Shown piece after piece: positions 1-5,691 of a stretch of DNA of 11,768 bases. The position numbers and the translations under genes were made by a program. The first letter of the stretch is position 1. Each line of letters opens with the position of its first letter. The notes beneath the pieces were generated by a model, which was not told where the DNA came from, did no database searches, and saw only the letters and a list, made by a program, of their open reading frames with translations. Source of the DNA: JASGDC01 sp047608145 (GTDB lineage Bacteria; Actinomycetota; Actinomycetes; Actinomycetales; Micrococcaceae); assembly GCA_047608145.1 (NCBI GenBank), contig JASGDC010000028.1, positions 1 through 11,768 of the forward strand. The letters run 5' to 3'.

Positions 1-133
1 AGCACACACCAAGCAGAATATTGTTTAAAACCCATAAGCTAACTTTAAAAGCTAACAAACAAGGCCTAACCCCCAACAAAAACAACACCAAACAAAAATT
101 CTAACAACACATATTTTCCTATAAGTCTAATAT
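1..133. other. AT-rich non-coding leader upstream of the Abi gene
   Basis: No gene is supported here. Positions 65-124 contain no G on the + strand. A TATAAG hexamer at 120-125 lies about 9 bases before the ATG at 134, and no Shine-Dalgarno sequence precedes that ATG. A leaderless transcript is therefore possible, but no convincing -35 box is visible. The hexamer GCTAAC occurs twice (38-43 and 51-56). Confidence 0.4.
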
Positions 134-536
134 ATGAACTACTTAACAAGAGAAGTCAAATCATGGACATCTATTTCTGAACAGAAGGATATTTTATGTG
201 AAAAAGGTCTCGAAGATATTGATAAATATGAACCCTGTCTTATAAATGTCGGGTACTATCGTCTTTCTGGATACGCGCATCTTTTTCGAGATAGTAATAA
301 TTCAAATAATAACTCTTTTCAAGCGGGGGTTAAAATGCGCGATATCGTAGAATTATACGAGTTTGATGAGAGGCTCATTCATGTTTTGTCTAAAGCAACT
401 CGTAAATTAGAAATTTGTTTTAGATCAGACTTAGGAAATGTTTTGGGTAAGGCTGATCCTGCATTTTACAAAAATATGGATTTGCATAAGCAAGAATAGT
501 ATAGCCAAGATGCAGAAAATCCTGATAGAAAGTTGG
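134..536 (+). pseudogene. Abi family (Abi_2, AbiD/AbiF-like) protein, N-terminal half, disrupted
   Basis: This is the N-terminal half of an Abi_2-family abortive-infection protein, a group predicted to be HEPN ribonucleases acting in phage defence. The family motif GYYRLSGY and the downstream ELYEFDERL and RKLEICFRSDLG segments are visible. Codon 122 is TAG (497-499), so translation yields at most 121 residues. The same frame continues after the stop for 12 codons to an insertion at 536. Joining g536 to c3319 restores frame and gives RKLAKEDLEN across the junction. The reconstructed gene would encode about 300 residues, the usual family size. No Shine-Dalgarno sequence precedes the ATG. The Abi assignment is confident. 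Whether the 121-residue stub is ever made is unknown, and it would lack the HEPN motif. Confidence 0.85.
529..536. repeat. Left target-site duplication of the IS1595-type transposon
   Basis: AAAGTTGG at 529-536 abuts the left inverted repeat. Its partner AAAGTTAG at 3311-3318 abuts the right one and differs at one base. Eight base pairs is the duplication length typical of IS1595-family elements. Both versions read Lys-Leu-Ala in the Abi frame, so the mismatch is synonymous. Confidence 0.8.
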
Positions 537-560
537 GGGAATTATATACTTTGTTTCCTA
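537..560 (+). repeat. Left terminal inverted repeat
   Basis: These 24 bases, starting GGGAATTATATACTTTG, are the exact reverse complement of 3287-3310. The match stops at 561. Two extra G at 535-536 belong to the target duplication. Confidence 0.9.
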
Positions 561-661
561 GCTTTATTTATGCGTATGGCAATTCCTGTCTTTTCTTTGC
601 TATAGCTAGGAATACAGTCCTTGTTGATTGTTTTGTCGGTGGTGCATGTAATCATGTTTCC

Positions 662-1231
662 ATGATGAAAGATATTAGTATTTATGATGTTATGGAGCGG
701 TTTCCTGATAGTGATATCGCTAGAGTGTATTTTGAATATGCACGTTGGAATGGCATGCCTAATGCGTGCCTGTATTGTGGTGTAACCGATAGGATACAAA
801 ATAAACGCAATGGCTATTATCGTTGTCTTGATTGTCGAAAAGTATTTTCAGTTCGCACAGGCACAGTGTTTGAGCGGTCGCATGTACCACTGCATAAGTG
901 GCTTTTAGTCATGTATTTATTTACAGTAAATCGCAAAGGTATCTCATCTGTTGCTTTAGCTCGTAATATAGGGGTTATGCAAAAGACAGCATGGTTTATG
1001 TTGCATAGACTTAGATATTCTTGTGTAGATGATACGAGTGCTCTTTTAAGTGGAATTGTTGAGGTTGATGAAACACATATCGGTGGTAAGGAGAAAAATA
1101 GGCATAGGAATAAGAAACTCAATAAAGGGCATGGTGGTCCTATAGGTAAAACTTCTGTAATTGGTTTTAGACAACGCAACGGTAATCCTTTTGGACTTGG
1201 TCGATATTCTCACTGTCGCAGTTCTAATTAA
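662..1231 (+). pseudogene. IS1595-family transposase (ISXO2-like), C-terminally truncated
   Basis: Start chosen at the ATG 662, with another ATG at 665; the frame is open further upstream to 500 but that part is the inverted repeat and Abi remnant. About 190 residues are readable. They comprise a zinc ribbon (Cys36, Cys39, Cys55, Cys58), a helical segment with the family-like RKGISSVALARNIGVMQKTAW stretch, and the first catalytic Asp136 in EVDETHIGGK. Similarity fades after GKTSVIGF, and the frame ends 15 residues or so later. The second catalytic Asp and the final Asn/Glu of the DDE/N triad are absent. Only about 110 bases separate this end from the next gene, too few to hold the missing half, so this is a deletion and not a simple frameshift. 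Non-functional as a transposase. No clear ribosome-binding site is visible. Confidence 0.8.
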
Positions 1232-1262
1232 AGAATTGCTTAAAGACAAAGATACCGATTAA
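1161..1262 (+). other. Short hydrophobic reading frame at the transposase deletion junction
   Basis: In the frame one base off from the truncated transposase, codons from TTG 1161 to TAA 1260-1262 read a 33-residue peptide. It has a hydrophobic core (VILLDLVDILTVAVLI) followed by a charged tail ending KDKDTD. It stops just before a strong hairpin. It may be the 3' end of a gene that was fused to the transposase remnant by the deletion, or a small membrane peptide, or chance. There is no convincing start or ribosome-binding site. Confidence 0.2.
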
Positions 1263-1268
1263 ACCACG

Positions 1269-1309
1269 AAAGGCGGGTACAGTGGGAAATTCCCGCTGTA
1301 CCCGCCTTT
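1269..1309. terminator. Near-perfect 20-bp hairpin, probable bidirectional terminator
   Basis: Arms 1269-1288 and 1290-1309 are complementary over 20 pairs with one G:T wobble around a single central A. The outer bases are AAA on the left and TTT on the right, so either strand would give a GC-rich stem with a short U run. It sits between the truncated transposase and the passenger operon and may insulate one from the other. Confidence 0.6.
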
Positions 1310-1346
1310 ATAACTACAGCGTAGCATAAGAAAGGGGCATAAGGCT

Positions 1347-1574
1347 ATGAATAACAGTAAACAAACATTTACAGTGCTAACTGTACTACTAGCATTATCA
1401 GCAATACTGTACATAACTAGAGATGACGCTAATAAATACCTTGTAGCTATCGACACACTACTACTTGGTGCAGTCGGCTACCGCACCGCCCAACTATACA
1501 TCAACCTGCCCTTGAATCACAGAATTCTTAGGTGCAGTCGGCTACCGCACCGCCCAACTATACATCAGCGATAG
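1347..1574 (+). CDS. Small membrane protein, C-terminus altered by an internal 37-bp direct repeat
   Basis: I do not recognise the family. The ATG at 1347 has a good ribosome-binding site (AAAGGGG at 1331-1337, 9 bases away). Residues 8-23 form a transmembrane helix, and residues about 31-46 are a second hydrophobic stretch. As it stands the frame gives 75 residues. The last 23 or so come from a 64-bp interruption that duplicates 1467-1503 as 1531-1567. Removing 64 bp gives a 56-residue protein ending QLYISDRK, with a TAA at 1579-1581 just two bases before the next start codon. That strongly suggests the shorter form is ancestral. First gene of the TnpB operon. Function unknown; a holin-like or toxin-like membrane peptide cannot be excluded. 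Confidence 0.55.
   Translation: MNNSKQTFTVLTVLLALSAILYITRDDANKYLVAIDTLLLGAVGYRTAQLYINLPLNHRILRCSRLPHRPTIHQR
1467..1503 (+). repeat. 37-bp direct repeat, copy 1
   Basis: Identical to 1531-1567; the intervening 1504-1530 (27 bases) is unrelated. The repeat contains a small nested hairpin (GGTG...CACC enclosing CGG-CTA-CCG). In the small membrane gene this copy encodes GAVGYRTAQLYI in the natural frame. Confidence 0.9.
1531..1567 (+). repeat. 37-bp direct repeat, copy 2
   Basis: Exact second copy. The sequence following it (SDRK and TAA in the repeat's natural frame) is the natural end of the membrane gene, whereas the sequence after copy 1 is not. Confidence 0.9.
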
Positions 1575-1583
1575 GAAATAATT

Positions 1584-1823
1584 ATGCCAGCCTATGTTAA
1601 GCCAGCTGGAGCAAAGCTAGAAAAAGCTAAAGCAGTAGAAAAGTCTAAAGTCCAGCTTGATAAAACAAAGAAACATTACGATAAAGCTAGAGACGCCTTT
1701 GATAAAGCATTTATGGAAGCGTTGGAATATGGTGTTACTAAAGCTGAATTAGCACGCCGTATGAGCGTATCAGAAGCAACTGTTTATCAGCGTATTAAAC
1801 GCATAAAATGTAATAGAAAATAG
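1584..1823 (+). CDS. Small helix-turn-helix DNA-binding protein
   Basis: This 79-residue basic protein has a long charged helix, probably coiled coil, at residues 9-47, rich in Lys and Asp. A C-terminal helix-turn-helix at residues 51-73 (VTKAELARRMSVSEATVYQR) resembles those of resolvase-type and phage-type DNA-binding proteins. The ribosome-binding site AGGA lies at 1573-1576, 7 bases before the ATG. The gene ends 15 bases before the TnpB-like start, so the two are very likely co-transcribed. It could be a repressor of the operon, a DNA-bending accessory factor for the element, or a remnant of a recombinase DNA-binding domain. It has no catalytic domain. The exact family is not recognised. 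Confidence 0.7.
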   Translation: MPAYVKPAGAKLEKAKAVEKSKVQLDKTKKHYDKARDAFDKAFMEALEYGVTKAELARRMSVSEATVYQRIKRIKCNRK

Positions 1824-1838
1824 GAAGTAATAGGTAAA

Positions 1839-3266
1839 GTGAGTAATAAAGTTGTTAGAGCTTATCCACACAGCATTAAGGTAACTAATGCTGGTAAGAT
1901 TGTTATGCTCACTGACTACTTTTACCGTTCTACTACTTCTATTAAATGGTTCTTAAATAAGTTTGAAAATACTCTTGTTACTGGTAAAACTGTTAGTGCT
2001 TATAATAGGAGCTTAAAACAAGCTAATTACCCTGAACTTTACGCTTTAACAGACCTCACACATGCACAGTATCAAAGTGCGTATGCACAAGCGTTTGAGA
2101 TGTACGTTAGTTTCACAGCTAAACTAACTAGGCTTGTCCGTATTGAGATAGCTAAAAGCAATTATGATAGTGATGTTAAACATGAGCTTTATACGCTTAA
2201 CTTAAAACAACTATGGTTTACTAATCATGTTCTTAAACGTATCGTATTAGACCTTATTGCTAGTGGTGTTACTAGTTGCCCACAGTTTGATAATGCTAAC
2301 GTTGTTAAATTAAACTCAAACATAGCCAAAGTTGAAGTGGCTAAGAATGGGACAAGTTTTAGGTATTGGCTTAAACTCTCATTACCGAAACAAAATGGTA
2401 AACGTATTAAGCCTATTTATGTGCCATTAAATGATAATAAACACTTCCTAAATAAAGTCAAAATAGCGGATAAAGTATTAGACAGTGTGCAGTTAAACAT
2501 GAACTCTAATACAGCTACAGTTTACGCTCAAACTACTAAAGCTAGTAAACGTAGCAATGGCGATATTATTGGCTTAGACTGGGGGTTAGTGAACATGCTA
2601 ACCACAAGTGAGGGAAACCAGTTAGGGCAAAACTTTTACACTAATCTAACCGACCTTGATGAGATACTGTTAGCTTGTGTGCAAGGCTTACAACGCAGAG
2701 GTATTAAGCCAACACATTCAAAACGCTATCGCCTATTAACTAAACGCATTCGTGGGTACATTAAAGCTGAGGTAAACCGTATCCTTAACCGTATAGTAGA
2801 CAAGAATGTTCGTGAAGTTATTGTAGAGGACTTAGATTTTCGTGATAGTAGATTAAGTAAAAGACTTAACCGTATCATACGTAATGCTGGACGCAATACG
2901 ATTAAAAATAAACTCAAAGACCTAGGGGAAACACAAGGCATAGCCACTACAACTGTTAGAGCAGAATACACCAGCCAAGAATGCAGTAAATGTGGCTATG
3001 TATCAAAGAAAAACAGACCAACACAAGCCAAGTTTAAGTGCTTGCATTGTGGATATAGACTTAACGCTGATACTAACGCTAGTAGAGTGATACTTAACCG
3101 ACGTTCGGTTAAGCTCTTAACTGATGTTAAAACACCTAATAGTAATTATCGACGTAAAGAAACTCTTGACTACCTGAATAAACGCTTCACTGAAAGATAC
3201 ACTTATTCTATCAGTCAAGCGACCAGTACGCACTCTAAGAATGTGCTATACGCTACACCTAATTAG
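1839..3266 (+). CDS. tnpB: TnpB-like RNA-guided endonuclease (OrfB / Cas12-like RuvC nuclease)
   Basis: A 475-residue protein with the split RuvC nuclease and zinc ribbon of TnpB. RuvC-I is IIGLDWG with Asp247, RuvC-II is VIVEDLDF with Glu330, and RuvC-III is NADTNASRVIL with Asp411. The zinc ribbon between II and III has Cys382, Cys385, Cys401 and Cys404. All three acidic residues are present, so it looks catalytically intact and is not a TldR-type dead derivative. TnpB proteins cut DNA next to a short motif using an omegaRNA taken from the transposon's right end. The GTG start at 1839 follows AGGAAG at 1822-1827. It is somewhat longer than the usual 400 or so residues; the roughly 57-residue tail after RuvC-III is encoded by DNA rich in hairpins. 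It sits inside IS1595-type ends, not IS200/IS605 or IS607 ends. No tnpA of those families is present. Confidence 0.85.
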   Translation: MSNKVVRAYPHSIKVTNAGKIVMLTDYFYRSTTSIKWFLNKFENTLVTGKTVSAYNRSLKQANYPELYALTDLTHAQYQSAYAQAFEMYVSFTAKLTRLVRIEIAKSNYDSDVKHELYTLNLKQLWFTNHVLKRIVLDLIASGVTSCPQFDNANVVKLNSNIAKVEVAKNGTSFRYWLKLSLPKQNGKRIKPIYVPLNDNKHFLNKVKIADKVLDSVQLNMNSNTATVYAQTTKASKRSNGDIIGLDWGLVNMLTTSEGNQLGQNFYTNLTDLDEILLACVQGLQRRGIKPTHSKRYRLLTKRIRGYIKAEVNRILNRIVDKNVREVIVEDLDFRDSRLSKRLNRIIRNAGRNTIKNKLKDLGETQGIATTTVRAEYTSQECSKCGYVSKKNRPTQAKFKCLHCGYRLNADTNASRVILNRRSVKLLTDVKTPNSNYRRKETLDYLNKRFTERYTYSISQATSTHSKNVLYATPN

Positions 3267-3310
3267 TGTAGCGTATAAAATATACTTAGGAAACAAAGTA
3301 TATAATTCCC
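3093..3310 (+). ncRNA. Candidate omegaRNA scaffold overlapping the TnpB 3' end and transposon right end
   Basis: Five consecutive foldable segments are visible. They are 3093-3113 (9 bp, 3-base loop); 3117-3130 (5 bp, 4-base loop); 3165-3219 (7 bp, a symmetric 4x4 internal loop, then 6 bp); 3247-3277 (12 perfect bp, 7-base loop spanning the stop codon); and 3280-3303 (8 bp, partly inside the inverted repeat). In known TnpB systems the omegaRNA overlaps the 3' end of tnpB and runs to the element's right boundary, with the guide taken from flanking DNA. The position here fits. This is inferred from structure only. Confidence 0.4.
3287..3310 (-). repeat. Right terminal inverted repeat
   Basis: Exact reverse complement of 537-560 over 24 bases, with outer end ATAATTCCC at 3302-3310. 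It begins 20 bases after the TnpB stop codon. Confidence 0.9.
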
Positions 3311-3318
3311 AAAGTTAG
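3311..3318. repeat. Right target-site duplication
   Basis: AAAGTTAG, matching AAAGTTGG at 529-536 in 7 of 8 positions. The next base, c3319, continues the Abi reading frame. Confidence 0.8.
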
Positions 3319-3897
3319 CTAAAGAGGATTTGGAAAATATTTCCGACATGCAAAATAGAGCTGTAAATTCAATAAAAAATAACTACAATCAACTATTTAT
3401 AAAGCACCATATACAGAATAATAAGGAAATTCCAATATGGGCAATTACAGAAGTTCTTTATTTTGGACAATTAACTAAAATATATAAAATAATCTCAATG
3501 AAATATCGAGAAGAAATTCGTGAAAAGTATGCTTGTAATTCTGTTAGTAACTTTAATTCGTGGATTAATGTTGCAAGGTATATTCATAACGTATGTGCAC
3601 ATCACGGTAGATTATGGAATATATCTACAACTGAAAAGCCTAATATTAATGGCATAAGTAGATATAGGGAATTGCAGTGGCATATGCAATATTCTGCAAA
3701 TATAAGTTCTCCTAAGATACATTCATCTTTATGCGTAATAGTGTACCTTTTGAAAAAAGAGGGTTCATGGTTGAAGCAAATGAAATCAAGGGTGTCTTAT
3801 TAAGTTTTCCCTCAAATATTCCCGTTGTTTCATTAAGGAATATGGGGGGGGGGCAGTTGATTATGACTGGGCAGATACTGAATTATGGACTTTTTAA
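3319..3897 (+). pseudogene. Abi family (Abi_2) protein, C-terminal half with frameshifts
   Basis: This continues the Abi gene begun at 134. From the junction it reads AKEDLENISDMQN and then the family blocks PIWAITEVLYFGQLTKIY and IHNVCAHHGRLWN. In the typical HEPN motif the residue before N-x-C-A-H is Arg; here codon 3585-3587 is CAT (His). The frame ends at 3801-3803 after LKQMKSRVSY. The family-like continuation LLSFPSNIPVVSLRNMG is in the frame shifted by one base. A second shift at the G10 run (3844-3853) is needed to reach DYDWADTELWTF and the stop at 3895-3897. Both look like single-base losses. Read alone, the fragment from TTG 3330 would give 157 residues without the N-terminal half. 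With the nonsense codon, the insertion and two frameshifts the gene is dead, barring sequencing error. Confidence 0.85.
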
Positions 3898-3964
3898 AGG
3901 CGAATTGAATCTTTATGAACTGGTTTTTATTTCACCTAATCAAAAATAAGATCACTTGGTAATC

Positions 3965-4017
3965 CAATGATTTTTCTTATTTCCTTCAATAATTTTGACT
4001 GGAAATAAGAAAAATTG
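3965..4017. terminator. AT-rich hairpin between convergent Abi remnant and ThiF-like gene
   Basis: Arms 3970-3984 and 4001-4015 are perfect over 15 bp with a 16-base loop, and CAA/TTG just outside adds imperfect pairing. It lies between two convergent transcription units and could end either, though the stem has few G:C pairs. The stretch 3898-4029 holds nothing else I can support. Confidence 0.45.
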
Positions 4018-4029
4018 TAGGAAATAGTT

Positions 4030-5079
4030 TTAGTACATGTAAGATGATTGGGTACAGAAGCAGTCTGGGCTTGGCGTTAAAGTCTTTTTGATAACTGTAC
4101 CTTCAGCAAAATCAATATCCAGAATACCGTTTATGGTAGCTGGTGCTGCCTGTTTATCTAAAAATAATAAGGTATGGATTACTGCAAGACCAGCAGCTGC
4201 TAAAGCTAGGCTATGTTCTTCAATTTCGTTTATATTATGCAGTCTAGACAGCTTAGGAGATTTTCGTTGTAGTTGTTCTACGATATCGCACCAATTTTCT
4301 TGTAATTTTGTTTGTTTTGTCGTTAAGCAAGATGTACAGGCACTCATATAAGGTGTAACTAATGGTCCTAGTATTGCATTATGTTCTTGTTGTAGGACAA
4401 AAAGGTGCGGAATATTTAAGCGCATTATATGTGTTACATAGTCTTCAGGATAGGTGTATTTGGCAAAGCACAATGAAAAGTCTGCTTGGAATGGTTCATG
4501 GCTATTAGCTAATATTTCGCATTCAATATCTGAAAATTTGTCTTCAAGTATTTTAGTTAGCGCAATATCATGACGAATTCCACGATGCTCTGTTTGAAAA
4601 ATTCCATTGGCTAAATGTTGCTGTTTTATGGGATTCGAATCGTAAAAGATAAAGTTTTTTATTCCTGCATTAGCTAAAGCTATTGCAGCGTTTATACCTG
4701 CTGTGCCTAAATTCGTTATATGAATAGTTAACCAAGAACGTTCATGTAACAAATTAGGTATGTAATCATGATTAACCACTCCCCAAAGTTTGTTAGGATT
4801 ATCCATTTGTTCTGGGGATATCGGTCTCTTTTCAGATTCTATTAATACGTCACCTAAATGATTTTTTAAAGCGATAATGATGATCTCATCAATTCGGTAT
4901 TTATCCTGGATATTCCTAATATCTTTTTCACTAGCGCCATATCTTAGCTTATCTATTAGTTCGGCTATTCCGGGTTTTCGACAATCAACTTGGATTGGAT
5001 TTGGAATATTTACTCCAATCTGCATAGTGTCTTTATTGGTCCAGACAATACATAGTCCAGGGTTATTTTGTAAGTACAT
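4030..5079 (-). CDS. ThiF/E1-like adenylyltransferase-fold protein
   Basis: A 349-residue protein if started at the ATG 5079-5077, which has AGAGGA 4 bases upstream. The frame also allows an ATG at 5094 but without a ribosome-binding site. The N-terminal 80 or so residues resemble the winged-helix-like part of TOMM/ThiF proteins. A Rossmann dinucleotide motif follows (NLGTAGINAAIALANAGI at about 123-140) with the ribose-binding acid in FYDSNP (Asp147). Zinc-type cysteines are CTSC (248, 251) and CFC (340, 342) near the C-terminus. The Arg usually found after the Asn-Leu in ThiF and MoeB is not obvious, so adenylation activity is uncertain. As I recall, M. tuberculosis Rv3196 occupies the same place next to the DUF2342 gene. 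The substrate is unknown. Divergent from the YgjP-like gene, with only about 30 bases between starts. Confidence 0.8.
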   Translation of the reverse strand: MYLQNNPGLCIVWTNKDTMQIGVNIPNPIQVDCRKPGIAELIDKLRYGASEKDIRNIQDKYRIDEIIIIALKNHLGDVLIESEKRPISPEQMDNPNKLWGVVNHDYIPNLLHERSWLTIHITNLGTAGINAAIALANAGIKNFIFYDSNPIKQQHLANGIFQTEHRGIRHDIALTKILEDKFSDIECEILANSHEPFQADFSLCFAKYTYPEDYVTHIMRLNIPHLFVLQQEHNAILGPLVTPYMSACTSCLTTKQTKLQENWCDIVEQLQRKSPKLSRLHNINEIEEHSLALAAAGLAVIHTLLFLDKQAAPATINGILDIDFAEGTVIKKTLTPSPDCFCTQSSYMY

Positions 5080-5109
5080 ATTTCCTCTTTTCATGTTTGA
5101 ATAGTAGGT

Positions 5110-5598
5110 ATGAGTGAAATAAGGGTAATTCGGTCTAAACGTCGAAAAAAGACGGTCAGTGCCAAAATGGTTTCAGGAGTTTTTGAGCTACGGGTGCCAG
5201 CGAATAGCACTGAGGCTGAGATAGTTAAATGGACTAAAGAATTGCAAGGTAAGTTTTCTAAGAAACGGACTGTTATCTCTGATAATGAATTACTTCATCG
5301 GGCTTTAAAATTACGAGAAAAATATTTACCAGAAGTTCCAGTACCTAAAAGTATTCGGTGGGTTACAAATCAAAGTACACGTTGGGGGTCTTGCACTGTA
5401 ACAACGGGGAGTATTAGGCTCAGTAGTAAGCTGCAAGATTTTCCTAATTGGGTAGTAGATCATGTGATTTTACATGAGCTGGTACATTTAAAAATTCCAA
5501 GGCATAATGCGAAGTTTTACGAAATGCTAAATCGTTATCCAAAAAATGAGAAAGCTGAAGGGTTCTTAGCTGGTTATATTTGGGCAGAAAATCATTAA
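5110..5598 (+). CDS. YgjP-like (DUF45) putative zinc metallopeptidase
   Basis: This 162-residue protein has the zincin motif HELVH at 122-126, a third likely zinc ligand His132 in RHNAKFYEML, and the family block RWGSC at 91-95. The N-terminal basic stretch RSKRRKKTVSAKM and the strand pattern that follows are typical of YgjP/M48-like proteins, and the length is slightly short of the E. coli relative. It is probably cytosolic, since no signal peptide or membrane segment is visible; substrates are not known for the family. The start is weakly supported: only a GGT directly precedes the ATG, so leaderless translation is possible. It is convergent with the DUF2342 gene across a hairpin terminator. 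Confidence 0.85.
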   Translation: MSEIRVIRSKRRKKTVSAKMVSGVFELRVPANSTEAEIVKWTKELQGKFSKKRTVISDNELLHRALKLREKYLPEVPVPKSIRWVTNQSTRWGSCTVTTGSIRLSSKLQDFPNWVVDHVILHELVHLKIPRHNAKFYEMLNRYPKNEKAEGFLAGYIWAENH

Positions 5599-5615
5599 AA
5601 GTTATTCATACAAGT

Positions 5616-5644
5616 AATGAGCATGACATACGTCATGCTCATTT
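5616..5644. terminator. Hairpin terminator between convergent genes
   Basis: Perfect 12-bp stem (5616-5627 with 5632-5643) and 4-base loop ATAC, ending in TTT on the + strand and preceded by A's for the other strand. It lies 17 bases after the YgjP-like stop and 48 bases before the end of the DUF2342 gene, so it can serve both. Two mutually exclusive 6-bp stems follow at 5650-5678. Confidence 0.7.
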
Positions 5645-5691
5645 AACTTAGGATATCCACACCACTGGTATCCTGTGGAGGAAGAGTAAGG

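Larger units (their letters stand above)
537..3310 (+). mobile_element. IS1595-family transposon derivative carrying a TnpB passenger operon
   Basis: This 2774-bp element is bounded by perfect 24-bp inverted repeats (537-560 and 3287-3310, outer ends GGGAATTATATA) and by an 8-bp near-identical target duplication. Removing it with one duplication copy rejoins the interrupted Abi gene in frame, which fixes the boundaries independently. Contents in order are a truncated IS1595-type transposase (662-1231), a hairpin (1269-1309), a small membrane protein gene, a helix-turn-helix gene and a TnpB-like gene ending 44 bases from the right tip. IS1595 elements are known to carry passenger genes. A TnpB-like nuclease as passenger inside such ends is unusual in my knowledge. 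Its own transposase lacks the second half of the catalytic domain, so movement would need a transposase supplied in trans. Confidence 0.85.

Noticed and set aside
533..661. Extended transposase start at TTG 533
   Set aside because: This stretch is in frame with the Abi gene but consists of the target duplication, the inverted repeat and untranslated IS end. Transposase similarity starts after the ATG at 662.
1259..1456. Minus-strand open frame over the hairpin and membrane gene
   Set aside because: It runs through the terminator hairpin and lacks a ribosome-binding site; the opposite strand has a better supported gene.
1467..1567. Annotating the 37-bp repeat pair as a CRISPR array
   Set aside because: Only two copies and one spacer, no cas1/cas2 or other cas genes nearby, and the first copy reads as part of a gene. 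It is kept as a finding only.
3247..3277. Calling the 12-bp stem at the TnpB stop a rho-independent terminator
   Set aside because: No T run follows and the stem fits the structured right-end RNA better, though a terminator role is not excluded.
3731..3949. Separate small gene overlapping the Abi C-terminus
   Set aside because: Its residues LLSFPSNIPVVSLRNMG are the shifted continuation of the Abi protein, so it is part of the pseudogene.
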